Assembly: GCA_002709085.1 (NCBI GenBank)
Contig: PAPR01000028.1
Location: forward strand, 1 to 32,870
Direction: 5' to 3'
Source: Pseudooceanicola sp.
GTDB taxonomy: Bacteria > Pseudomonadota > Alphaproteobacteria > Rhodobacterales > Rhodobacteraceae
Length of the DNA stretch: 32,870 nt
The position numbers were made by a program, and so were the translations under genes. How positions within the stretch are numbered: the first letter of the stretch is position 1; every line of letters begins with the position of its first letter. Shown here one piece after another: positions 1-6,850 of the stretch. The notes under the pieces were generated by a model that saw nothing but the letters and a program-made list of their open reading frames with translations, had not been told where the DNA came from and did not search any database.

Positions 1-1241
1 CCGCCATGAGATTGCCGCGCGAAGCCTTCGACCATGGACAGGCCCAGACCGGAGCCTTCGCCGATACCCTTCGTGGTGAAAAACGGTTCGGTCACCCGGC
101 GCAGGATGTCGCGTGGAATGCCGGGACCGTCGTCGCAGATCGCGATCCGGACGTAGCAACCGGCCTCCAGCAGCGCGCCGTCCAGCATGGGGGTCGCGTG
201 GTCCAGCCGTTCGGGCGTTGCACTGATGGAGAGGTGGCCCGCCCCGGCGAGCGCATCCCGGGCATTGATCATCAGGTTGATCATGGCCGTGATCAACTGG
301 TTTTGATCGACGCGAACCAATAGCGGCTCCGACGGAGGCGCGATGTGCAGGGCGACGGAGCTGGGCAGAAGGCCGCGGCTGAGCACGTTGATCCGGGCGA
401 ACACCTCACTCATGTCATGATCCGCGACGGTCAGGGTGGTCTTGCGCGAATAGGCCAGCAATTGGCCGACAAGGCCGGCGGCGCGGTCGGCGGACTGGCG
501 GGCCTCAGCGATGAATTGGCGACGCTCTTCGGGGTCTTGGACGGCGTCGTAGAGATCGAGGTTACCGGTCACGGCGGTCAGGATGTTGTTGAAATCATGC
601 GCGACACCGCCGGCCAGCTGACCGACAGCTTCCATCCTCTGGGCCTGCACCGACCGATTGGCGGCGGCCTCTGCGGCCAGCCGGCGCAGACGATGATCCA
701 GTATGGTGCGGGTGAAATAAGAGATCAGCGTGACGCCTGCAAATCCGGTGACGAGGCGGGCGCCGACATCCTGCATCGCCTGCATTTCACGCAGCAGGAC
801 AAAGCCGACGGCCAGCGTGACCAGGGCGATCTCGCTCAGGACCATCCATTTCATCGTGTCGCTGCGCTGGATCAGGAACATCAGCAGCGCGCCAATTCCC
901 GCGATCCCGGACATGCGCACGGCCATGTCGTCCTGCGCGATCATGTAGACTGGGAACCAGATAAAGGCGCAGAGCAGCACGAGGAATATGAGGCCGGCCA
1001 GTAAGGTATCCCGTGCGGTCGCCTCAGCGGGGCGCGTTGTGAGCACGACGAAATATAGTAGATGCGCGGCAATGAATCCCTGCAACCAGATCAGTGCCAG
1101 CGTCATGTTCGTGTAGTTCATGTGGATGACTGCGCTTGAGGCCGACAGGATCAAACGGAAGGCGAACTCGATCCGGTCGCCGTAGTCCAGTGCGTAGAGC
1201 CGGTCGATTTCCTTCCTGTGATTCAGGGTCCAATGTGTCAT
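1..1241 (-). CDS. Membrane-bound sensor histidine kinase (C-terminus outside window)
   Basis: About 413 residues are visible, running off the window start. The N-terminal ~185 residues are hydrophobic with about five predicted membrane segments and no recognised sensor domain. A HisKA-type dimerisation domain follows, with the H-box AHDFNNIL; the phospho-accepting His is about residue 215. The HATPase_c domain shows an N-box (NLMINARDAL), G1 (DDGPGIP), F-box (EPFFTTK) and G2 (GSGLGLSMVEGFA). These motifs match the PAS-less blue-light/hybrid type common in alphaproteobacteria, so a receiver domain may follow beyond the window. The start is the ATG at 1241, preceded by GGAGG four bases upstream. 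It is the first gene left of the tRNA/IS patch. No partner regulator is visible, so the signal and output are unknown. Confidence 0.9.
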   Translation of the reverse strand, partial: MTHWTLNHRKEIDRLYALDYGDRIEFAFRLILSASSAVIHMNYTNMTLALIWLQGFIAAHLLYFVVLTTRPAEATARDTLLAGLIFLVLLCAFIWFPVYMIAQDDMAVRMSGIAGIGALLMFLIQRSDTMKWMVLSEIALVTLAVGFVLLREMQAMQDVGARLVTGFAGVTLISYFTRTILDHRLRRLAAEAAANRSVQAQRMEAVGQLAGGVAHDFNNILTAVTGNLDLYDAVQDPEERRQFIAEARQSADRAAGLVGQLLAYSRKTTLTVADHDMSEVFARINVLSRGLLPSSVALHIAPPSEPLLVRVDQNQLITAMINLMINARDALAGAGHLSISATPERLDHATPMLDGALLEAGCYVRIAICDDGPGIPRDILRRVTEPFFTTKGIGEGSGLGLSMVEGFARQSHG

Positions 1242-1397
1242 GTCACCTCCGTCTCCATCGCGGGTCGGGCACGCCAAAATGTGTCCCGCATAGGTGATCA
1301 GGGGTAGGTGGTGAATCGGGCCGGAATGTGAAAAACGTCGCGTCACATTGGGCGGAATACGCGTGATTTTATATATTCGATTGGGCCCTGTGGGCAA

Positions 1398-1646
1398 TCA
1401 CCTTGAAGCGATCAATATGGCTGCGAGGTCCCAACACGGGGTGTCGCTGGCGTCCGTCCTGTCATAGCGCGCTGATATGCCTCTGAGCTCCGTGACCTTT
1501 GCAAAGTAGTTTTCGACCAAGTGTAGGCCTCTCCGTCGTCGTCGCGCTGCTGTTTGCGATTCCGCCACCATGTCCGACAATGTTGACCCTGACCCACTAC
1601 CGAAAGCAGCGTCCCGATAGACCAGAGGCCGACCATGCACTAACAT
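1398..1646 (-). pseudogene. IS5-family transposase C-terminal remnant, frameshifted
   Basis: Two reading frames together give the C-terminal end of an IS5-type DDE transposase. One frame (within 1412-1636) carries RNRKQQRDDDGEAY. The other continues with LVENYFAKVTELRGISARYD and a hydrophobic end (LAAILIA). In intact relatives these parts are contiguous, as in a pattern like NRKQQRxYDxxxYKxRHLVENFFxKLKxFRGIATRYDK. The frame switch falls near 1520-1530. The N-terminal two thirds, with the first catalytic Asp residues, is missing. Nothing recognisable was seen in 1242-1397 or 1647-1827, which are probably degraded flanks of the same element. This is a dead relic. Confidence 0.7.
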
Positions 1647-1827
1647 GGATCACTCAGCGGGGGGCGCTCCACAGTTTCGACAACCGGTCAGGTTTCAGGA
1701 ATCGTCCACCAACGGTCTCACTGGACAGCGCTCGCAATCTGCCACCCCGGCGCCGCCCCAGAACGATTTCGGTCCGGCACCCGTGACCCTATATAGGAGG
1801 AAGTCGTCGAGATTATTGGGATTTTTG

Positions 1828-1904
1828 TGGTAGCGGAGGAGGGACTTGAACCCCCGACACGCGGATTATGATTCCGCTGCTCTAACCACCTGAGCTACTC
1901 CGCC
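1828..1904 (-). tRNA. tRNA-Met(CAT), elongator type
   Basis: The reverse complement folds as a complete 77-nt cloverleaf including an encoded CCA. The acceptor stem is GGCGGAG paired with CTCCGCT (one G-U closing pair). The D arm is AGCTCAGGTGGTTAGAGC, the anticodon stem GCGGA/TCCGC encloses loop ATCATAA (anticodon CAT), and the T arm is GGGGG-TTCAAGT-CCCTC. The G-U first pair and overall sequence suit an elongator tRNA-Met rather than initiator. A lysidine-modified tRNA-Ile(CAT) is the main alternative. It sits at the edge of an IS-rich patch. The broken transposons lie on both its 5' and 3' sides, so it is not a clean integrase attachment site. Confidence 0.95.
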
Positions 1905-1916
1905 AGACCGGGGCCG

Positions 1917-1943
1917 TTTATGGCACGGCGACGGGCAGGTCAA
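1917..1943 (-). promoter_or_regulatory. Putative sigma-70-type promoter of tRNA-Met
   Basis: On the minus strand, TTGACC (1943-1938) and CATAAA (1922-1917) or ATAAAC (1921-1916) lie 15-16 bases apart. This is just upstream of the tRNA 5' end at 1904, giving a short leader. The spacing is slightly short, so this is a plausible candidate only. Confidence 0.4.
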
Positions 1944-2072
1944 GCGCGAAAACGGTGAGTGTGAAGAACCTTGGCTCCATTGCTTACCAGCTGTAGTTTC
2001 CACGATTCTGTGAGTCGTGCTGCGTTTTCCGGAGGAACCTGTTCCCAGTTATATGGATAACTTGAGCGCCTG

Positions 2073-2345
2073 ATGAACCTGTCGCGGTTTGATGCCGCTC
2101 CTTTGATAGCCTTTCCTGCAGCAAAAGAGACGAACTATGGGACTGAAGCGGACGAATTTCGCAAGGACGCTGTGCGGATCGCGTTGACCAGTGGGCTTAC
2201 ACGCAGGCAGGTGGCTGACGATCTGGGTGTCGGCATGTCGACGCTGAACAAGTGGATCACAGCAAAACGAGAGAGGGACGTGGTGTCGAAAGAGGATTTA
2301 AGCCTCATCGAAGATGATCCAGCCCCCATTTCACCGGACCCCTAA
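2073..2345 (+). pseudogene. IS3-family transposase OrfA, 3'-truncated
   Basis: The first ~80 residues match the helix-turn-helix (HTH_Tnp_1, COG2963) part of an IS3-family OrfA: EFRKDAVRIALTSGLTRRQV followed by a DDLGVGMSTLNKWI segment. In intact relatives SKEDLSL is followed by a coiled leucine-zipper segment (arginine/glutamate rich) that leads to the frameshift into orfB. Here the sequence changes to an unrelated tail (IEDDPAPISPDP) and stops at 2343-2345. The stop overlaps the tail of the opposing chimeric ORF. A matching orfB fragment lies 2 kb away at 4418-4671 in the same orientation. The simplest reading is one IS3 copy disrupted by later events. Confidence 0.75.
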
Positions 2346-3214
2346 GCGGTTTCGGTTTTGGCCCTGATGACCTCGCGAGGCGATTTCCATTTCAGACCGC
2401 TGTGTGGATGGTTTTCGTTATAGTCTTCGATCCAGTCTCCTATCAATCTCAGAACGGTTTCCGCATCAGGCAAAGGGTTCACGCGGACGTAGTCGCGCTT
2501 GAGCGTCTTGACGAAGGCTTCCGACATGCCGTTGGATTGCGGGCTGGCCACCGGTGTGAAGCAGGGTTTCAACCCAAGCTGACGGGCAAAGATGCGGGTT
2601 TCCTTTGCCGTGTAGGCGCTGCCGGTGTCGGTCAAGACCTCGATGACCCCTGGCGCACGGAAGGTGCCGAAGCGCGTCTCGACCGCCTCCAGCAGCATAT
2701 CGCGCACGTCCGAGCCGCTGATCCCGACATTGGCGACGGCGCGCCACGGTGATACGTGGTGGTGCTGGCCTTGCACCATGTTGCGTAGACGTGAGAAAAT
2801 AGACTCAACCATGTTTGTGTGCTTGCCATGGTCGCTGTAAATCTCGGAGTGGTTCACGCGGTCAACGTGGTAGCCCAAGTGCAATTCATCCCAGTGTGAC
2901 GCTTCATCCGCTGACATCACGATGATGCAGATCGCGGCCAGCAGGTCAACGAAGTCCATCTTGCGCGATGCAAAGATTGTGCCGCTGGTCACGCTGAACT
3001 GGTGGTGACACGCCTTGCAGTTGAACTTGCGGCGCGTGGTGATCTTGTAGGCTTCATCGAAGCCGCAGCACGGGCAAACGGCTTCACCGTCTGTCTCAGG
3101 CCAGCGCATCTGGCAAAACGTCTCATAGGCCGCATCTTCGCCAGCTTTGTAAATCGAACGCAGGGAAAGCGTCCGAGATGCTGCTGAAAGGAGGAGGTGC
3201 TGTGCCATTTTCAT
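2342..3214 (-). pseudogene. Chimeric transposase ORF: IS1595-type N-part fused to IS3 OrfB C-part
   Basis: An open frame of 290 codons joins pieces of two transposase families. Residues ~3-98 match the IS1595 N-terminus, with the typical start MAQHLLLS and a zinc ribbon (CPCC at 47-50, CKAC at 66-69) followed by HQFSVTSGTIFASRK. The catalytic middle is missing. Residues ~101-156 resume with the IS1595 C-terminal signature (ADEASHWDELH, RVNHSEIYS, NMVESIFSRLR, GQHHHVSP). From residue 157 (near nucleotide 2746) it becomes the C-terminal part of an IS3-family OrfB integrase core (GISGSDVRDML, TDTGSAYT, FTPVASPQSNGMSEAFVKT, ENHPHSGLKWKSPREVI). Each half lacks part of its DDE triad, so it should be inactive. 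The Met at codon 3 has better Shine-Dalgarno spacing (AGG at 8 bases). Confidence 0.8.
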
Positions 3215-3231
3215 TACCTATGATGTCTATA

Positions 3232-3245
3232 CCCTATAAATAGGG
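3232..3245. promoter_or_regulatory. Palindrome copy 1 (CCCTATAAATAGGG), putative operator
   Basis: A 14-base inverted repeat (arms CCCTAT/ATAGGG around AA) lies in the 96-bp divergent gap between the chimeric transposase and the DUF6471-like gene. An identical copy lies 43 bp away, about four helical turns. The TATAAA core resembles a -10 box, so a bound protein would block transcription. The small downstream DUF6471-like protein is the obvious candidate binder; that is inference. Confidence 0.6.
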
Positions 3246-3274
3246 TTTACACGTCATCATTATAAGGGCCATAT

Positions 3275-3288
3275 CCCTATAAATAGGG
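3275..3288. promoter_or_regulatory. Palindrome copy 2 (CCCTATAAATAGGG), putative operator/-10 region
   Basis: This is identical to the copy at 3232-3245, and similarity extends into the flanks (ATA before, GGGTTT after). Its TATAAA (3278-3283) lies 27 bases before the start codon of the DUF6471-like gene and could be its -10 box. No convincing -35 was seen. Confidence 0.6.
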
Positions 3289-3310
3289 TTTTATCCACTG
3301 AGGTAATAGA

Positions 3311-3541
3311 ATGCCAAAGGCACAAACGGACGCGGAATGGTCAGATCGGGCGAAAAACCTGCTTCGCTCGGAGTTGAAAAGAAAGGGTCTGACTTACGTC
3401 CAATTATCTGATTTACTTGAGAAAATAGGCGTTCAAGAGAACGAAAAAAACATTGCAAACAAGATTAGCCGTGGTGTGTTTACGATGGCTTTCTTTCTAC
3501 AATGTATGGCTGCAATTGAGGTCACAGAATTGAGGCTCTGA
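3311..3541 (+). CDS. Small DUF6471-like protein, probable DNA-binding regulator of the cassette
   Basis: This is a 76-residue protein. The pattern EWSDRAKNLLRSELKRKGLT, YVQLSDLL, NEKNIANKISRG and FFLQCMAAIEV resembles the DUF6471 family, small proteins with a predicted helix-turn-helix-like fold. It begins at ATG 3311 with GAGG seven bases upstream. It ends one base before the next gene, so the two form an operon. The DNA is clearly AT-richer than the surrounding core genes, suggesting transfer. Its role is not established. The nearby duplicated palindrome and its small size suggest an autoregulator or antitoxin-like partner, but nothing in the sequence proves this. Confidence 0.6.
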   Translation: MPKAQTDAEWSDRAKNLLRSELKRKGLTYVQLSDLLEKIGVQENEKNIANKISRGVFTMAFFLQCMAAIEVTELRL

Positions 3542-3542
3542 A

Positions 3543-4397
3543 ATGGTTTCTTATGACGTGAAAGAGGAAGGCGACAGGCTGATCATCACGCTTGATCCCG
3601 GCCAGCCAGTTGAACTGACTGACTTGGCGGACAGCTTCGCGGCCCTTTCTCGCATTTATGAGCGCCACTATCGTAGCGGTTCGGATGATGCGCCCCGTCT
3701 CTTTGTGACCAAGCTCGAAACCGGGTCAGTCATAGCCGAGATCGCGCCTCTCGGTGTTATGATGGGCGGCATTGCCATGATGGATGGCGGCATGATCGTG
3801 ACCGATTTTGCCAATCGCGTTTGGCGCGGCATCAGCTATTTCACTGGATGGGGCAAGGACACAAAATTGCTCGAAGCACCGTCCAAAGAGGATGCCGCCG
3901 ACCTCCAAGAGTTCACACGACCGTTGGTCGGAAAGACGGGCGCAAGGCTTGGCATCAAGCAAGCCAGGTATGAAAAAACTGACGGTGAAAAGAAGACAGT
4001 TGTTGAATACAAATTCGATGAAGCTGAACTGAACAAGGCGTCAGTCAACATAGACAAGGCGCTGGCCCTGCCTGCACCGAAAAAGCCCGAGGATGAGGAT
4101 CAAGACGACAAGATACGCTCAGAGGTGATGCTTTTTCTTGAGCAAGCAAATCGCGGCCCCGGCAAGGAAAAAGGCCGCACTGGCGACAGGGGGCGTGTGC
4201 CTGATATTTCAGACAAGGTGCTGCCTGTCTATTTTAGGCAAAGCATCCAAGGGCTGAAGGAGAAGATGCTACAAGGCAAGGACAACCCGTTTGCGATGGT
4301 CTTTGTCGTGGATATCTACGCCACTCGCATGGATGGTGAAATCAAGGGCTACACCGTTACTGAAATTCACGACAGTTTTGAGCGCGACGACGAATAG
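3543..4397 (+). CDS. 284-residue protein of unknown function, partner of the DUF6471-like gene
   Basis: I do not recognise a characterised family. The N-terminal ~65 residues look like a compact alpha/beta domain (LIITLDPGQPVELTDLADSF, ALSRIYERHY, LFVTKLETGSVIAEIAPL). Residues ~70-100 are rich in Gly and Met and hydrophobic (GVMMGGIAMMDGGMIVTDF), possibly a membrane-contacting or buried helix pair. A middle beta-rich part (~125-165) is followed by a Pro/Glu/Asp-rich linker (~173-190). A C-terminal domain contains RSEVMLFLEQANRGPGKEKG, VLPVYFRQ and NPFAMVFVVDIYATRMDGE. It starts one base after the preceding stop with GAGG upstream, so translation is probably coupled. No nuclease, kinase, TIR or other effector motif was seen. 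The embedding in broken transposons suggests mobile cargo. Confidence 0.75.
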   Translation: MVSYDVKEEGDRLIITLDPGQPVELTDLADSFAALSRIYERHYRSGSDDAPRLFVTKLETGSVIAEIAPLGVMMGGIAMMDGGMIVTDFANRVWRGISYFTGWGKDTKLLEAPSKEDAADLQEFTRPLVGKTGARLGIKQARYEKTDGEKKTVVEYKFDEAELNKASVNIDKALALPAPKKPEDEDQDDKIRSEVMLFLEQANRGPGKEKGRTGDRGRVPDISDKVLPVYFRQSIQGLKEKMLQGKDNPFAMVFVVDIYATRMDGEIKGYTVTEIHDSFERDDE

Positions 4398-4417
4398 CTT
4401 GGTGCGTTTGATACATA

Positions 4418-4671
4418 AGGCCGGGTTTGCGGGCATTTCGCAAACGCACTTCCAGCAGCAGACAGCGATCCGATCTGGTCACCTTGGCGCACATCAAAGA
4501 ACAGTTCCGTCTGAACCTGGGCATTTACGGTCGGCCACCTATGCCAGAGGAACTGAAGGAAGTTGGCTTGGACGTTGGGCATCGCTGCGTATTTCGTTTG
4601 ATGCGTCAGAACGGCATATCGGTTGTGCGAACGCGCAAATAAAAGGTCACGACAGATAGCGACCTCAAATC
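4418..4671 (+). pseudogene. IS3-family transposase OrfB N-terminal fragment
   Basis: This frame reads RPGLRAFRKR, SRQRSDLVTLAHIKEQFRL, YGRPPMPEELKEVGLDVGHR, LMRQNGISVVRTRK, then a stop codon, then KVTTDS. It matches the HTH_21 region of IS3-family OrfB, which normally reads through as VVRTRKxKVTTDSN. It therefore carries an in-frame nonsense codon at 4640-4642 and lacks the start and the whole integrase core. It ends where the IS5 element begins. Its group matches the truncated orfA at 2073-2345, so both pieces probably come from one IS3 copy. Confidence 0.8.
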
Positions 4672-5526
4672 TAGACTCAGCACCCATTAATCCACTCGAG
4701 GCAATCTGGCCGGTATGATCCAAACTCCCAAATTGAGGTGGTTTTTATGAGCAACCTTTACCGGCCGAGCCAAGATCAGACGGTACAGTCGCTCCTATTT
4801 CCCAAAGAGCCATGGTGTCCCGCGCGTCGATGACCGCCGCGTGCTGAGCGGCATTATATTCATAAATTGCAACGACTTGCGGTGGTGTGATGCGCCGAAA
4901 GAATATGGTCCTCATAAGACCCTCTATAACCGCTGGAAGCGATGGAGCGACATGGGGGTGTTCGCGCGGATCATGATGGGGCTGGCTGCCGAAGCCTCCG
5001 ACAACAATACGATCTCGATTGACGCGACCTACCTCAAAGCACATCGTACCGCCTCGAGCCTTCGAGTCAAAATGGGGGGCGTGGACGTATGATCGCTGCC
5101 CGGCAGGGGATTGCGCAGCAATGTCCCGAGAGGGAGGGCGGACCAAAGGCGGTAGGAACACAAAGTTGGATGCCGTAACTGACATAATTGGCCGAGCGAT
5201 CCGGTTTGTCCTGACCGCTGGTCAGGTGAGCGATCATACCGGAGCGAGAGCTCTTATGAACAGCCTGCCAGCAGCGGGTTGGCTTTTGGGTGATCGAGGG
5301 TGTGATGCGGATTGGTTTCGCGAAGCCCTTGTGGATATGGGCATATCGCCCTGCATTCCCGGACAGAAGTTGCGCGACAAGAAGGTCAAATATGACAAGC
5401 GGCGCTACAAAAGACGTAAAAGACTGGCGGCGCGTGGTCGTCCGCTACGACAGATGCCCGGAGGTCTTCCTCTCCGCCATCACTATCGCTGCACCCGTAA
5501 TATTCTGGTTATGAGTTCTGAGCCTA
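4672..5526 (+). mobile_element. Degenerate IS5-family insertion sequence with terminal inverted repeats
   Basis: An element of about 855 bp. Left end TAGACTCAGCACCCATTA (4672-4689) and the reverse complement of the right end TAGGCTCAGAACTCATAA (5526-5509) match at 14 of 18 positions. This is the expected kind of terminal inverted repeat for an IS5-type element. The transposase inside has three frameshifts. The element abuts the IS3 orfB fragment on its left. No clear target duplication was found, only a CTAG/CTAA similarity at the ends. Confidence 0.7.
4747..5514 (+). pseudogene. IS5-family transposase, multiply frameshifted
   Basis: Starting at ATG 4747 (GAGGTGG upstream), four consecutive segments in successive frames reconstruct an IS5-type DDE transposase. 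They are MSNLYRPSQDQ; RVLSGIIFINCNDLRW with EYGPHKTLYNRWKRW and IDATYLKAHRTASS (from ~4841); GRTKGGRNTKLDAVTD through LLGDRGCDADWFREAL, ISPCIPGQK and VKYDKRRYKRR (~5110-5420); and KDWRRVVVRYDRCPEVFLSA to VIFWL (to 5514). Three frameshifts and a loss of about ten residues between YKRR and KDWRR, which removes the NRIExMFGRL block, make it inactive. Confidence 0.85.
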
Positions 5527-5547
5527 ATAAATGCGAACTTAGATACT

Positions 5548-5982
5548 TTATTGCCGGAGGTATTCCGCGCAATCTGTTTGACCCGTCAAAACATTAGACA
5601 TTGCGAGAGCCGCAGCTCTTTCTGATGTCGCTCTGATTATGCCTGATGTCACCGTAGCATTGATGGTTACGCGGAACACTTCCTTCTCACAGACTGAAAA
5701 ACGCATTTCGCGGCGAAGATTACGTCCTGTCAGCTCTGCAAGGACATCACTTGCGTTATCGTTGAGCGAGAGGGTGATGGTGCTGCGCTCTTCACCCGCC
5801 CCAACGTCAACACCTGCTATATCCTCGACGCCAAATATGATCGTGTCGTCGTCGGTCGAAAGCTGTGCCAAGTTGGTTGGTTCGCTTTGCGTATTTGCCT
5901 GCGTTGAAAAGACAAATAAAAGCGCAGCCAATGTGATTCCGGTGTAGTTCAAATTTCTTGCACTCCGCGGATGGGGCTGCAT
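5548..5982 (-). CDS. Small exported protein with SecD P1-head-like domain
   Basis: A 144-residue protein. An N-terminal signal peptide is likely (hydrophobic stretch ~12-28, ITLAALLFVFSTQANTQ). After an Asp-rich linker, residues ~60-135 read ITLSLNDNASDVLAELTGRN, MRFSVCEKEVFRVTINATVTSG, and a helix ending AAALAMSNVL. This resembles the first periplasmic (P1 head) subdomain of SecD, detached from the translocon protein; such stand-alone domains occur in Rhodobacteraceae. The two cysteines in the mature part could form a disulfide. The Shine-Dalgarno (AAAAGG) is about 14 bases from the ATG, so the start is uncertain. No function can be stated beyond periplasmic location. It lies between the IS patch and trmB, on the opposite strand. 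Confidence 0.6.
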   Translation of the reverse strand: MQPHPRSARNLNYTGITLAALLFVFSTQANTQSEPTNLAQLSTDDDTIIFGVEDIAGVDVGAGEERSTITLSLNDNASDVLAELTGRNLRREMRFSVCEKEVFRVTINATVTSGIIRATSERAAALAMSNVLTGQTDCAEYLRQ

Positions 5983-6119
5983 TAAGTATTCGCATACCTT
6001 TTAGACAAAGGCCATTCTTGAGACAATTCCGGTGACTGCAAGTCATTACGGCACACCCGCCCACACCGGGCTGCCCCCCCATCTTGCTCACTCCCCATCA
6101 CACCGCTAAGCACCCCATC

Positions 6120-6830
6120 ATGAGCTCCAAGCATCCCTCCGGCGCCCCGTGGCGCAACTTTTATGGCCGTTTCAAGGGCAAGACCCTGCGTCCGGCGCAG
6201 GAAACCTATCTGGAGGAGGACCTCGCCGCGCTTTCCCCCGGTGCCGTCGGGTGGGATGAGAACCCGGAGCGTAACCCGCTTGATCTAAACGCGCTGTTCG
6301 GCGGGCGTGACCTCTGGGTCGAGATCGGGTTCGGCGGCGGCGAGCATCTGGTGCATCAGGCCGAACGCAATCCCGGCGTCGGCATCATCGGCGCGGAGCC
6401 TTTCATCAACGGTGTCGCCATGCTGCTGGGCAAGATCCGCAAGGCGAAGGTCGATAATCTGCGCGTGCATCCCGGCGATGTTCGCGATCTCTTTGACGTG
6501 CTGCCGGAGGCCTCGGTGTCGCGCGCCTTCCTGCTTTACCCCGATCCATGGCCCAAGGCGCGCCACCATCGCCGCCGCTTTGTCACGCCGGACCATCTGG
6601 AGCCATTGGCCCGCGTGTTGAAGCCCGGCGCGATCTTTCGCGTCGCGACCGACATTCCCGATTACGTGCGCCAAACGCTGGAACAGGTGCCGCGCCACGG
6701 GTTTGATTGGCTCGCCGAACGCCCGGCCGACTGGCGCGAGCCATGGGACGACTGGCTCTCCACCCGGTATGAACAAAAGGCGCTGCGCGAGGACCGCACG
6801 CCGCATTACCTGACCTTTCGGCGGCGCTGA
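6120..6830 (+). CDS. trmB: tRNA (guanine-N7-)-methyltransferase
   Basis: This enzyme makes m7G46 in the variable loop of tRNAs using S-adenosylmethionine. The 236-residue length suits the family. The SAM-binding motif I is WVEIGFGGGEHL, motif II is IGAEPF, and the TrmB signature LLYPDPWPKARHHRRRFV is present. The C-terminal segment WLSTRYEQKAL ends in a typical YLTFRR. I chose ATG 6120 (MSSKHPSG); an upstream TTG would add 12 residues that look unrelated to the family. No strong Shine-Dalgarno is visible. A DUF1801 gene follows after 20 bases. Confidence 0.95.
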   Translation: MSSKHPSGAPWRNFYGRFKGKTLRPAQETYLEEDLAALSPGAVGWDENPERNPLDLNALFGGRDLWVEIGFGGGEHLVHQAERNPGVGIIGAEPFINGVAMLLGKIRKAKVDNLRVHPGDVRDLFDVLPEASVSRAFLLYPDPWPKARHHRRRFVTPDHLEPLARVLKPGAIFRVATDIPDYVRQTLEQVPRHGFDWLAERPADWREPWDDWLSTRYEQKALREDRTPHYLTFRRR

Positions 6831-6850
6831 TGTGCTAGGCTCTCGGGGTG

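Noticed and set aside
345..1004. Long plus-strand ORF in the first kilobase
   Set aside because: It is a shadow of the histidine kinase on the minus strand, which shows all HisKA/HATPase motifs; the plus frame has no recognisable protein.
1788..1797. CCTATATAGG palindrome similar to the cassette operators
   Set aside because: Shorter and with a different centre, not near a start codon; a chance match is likely.
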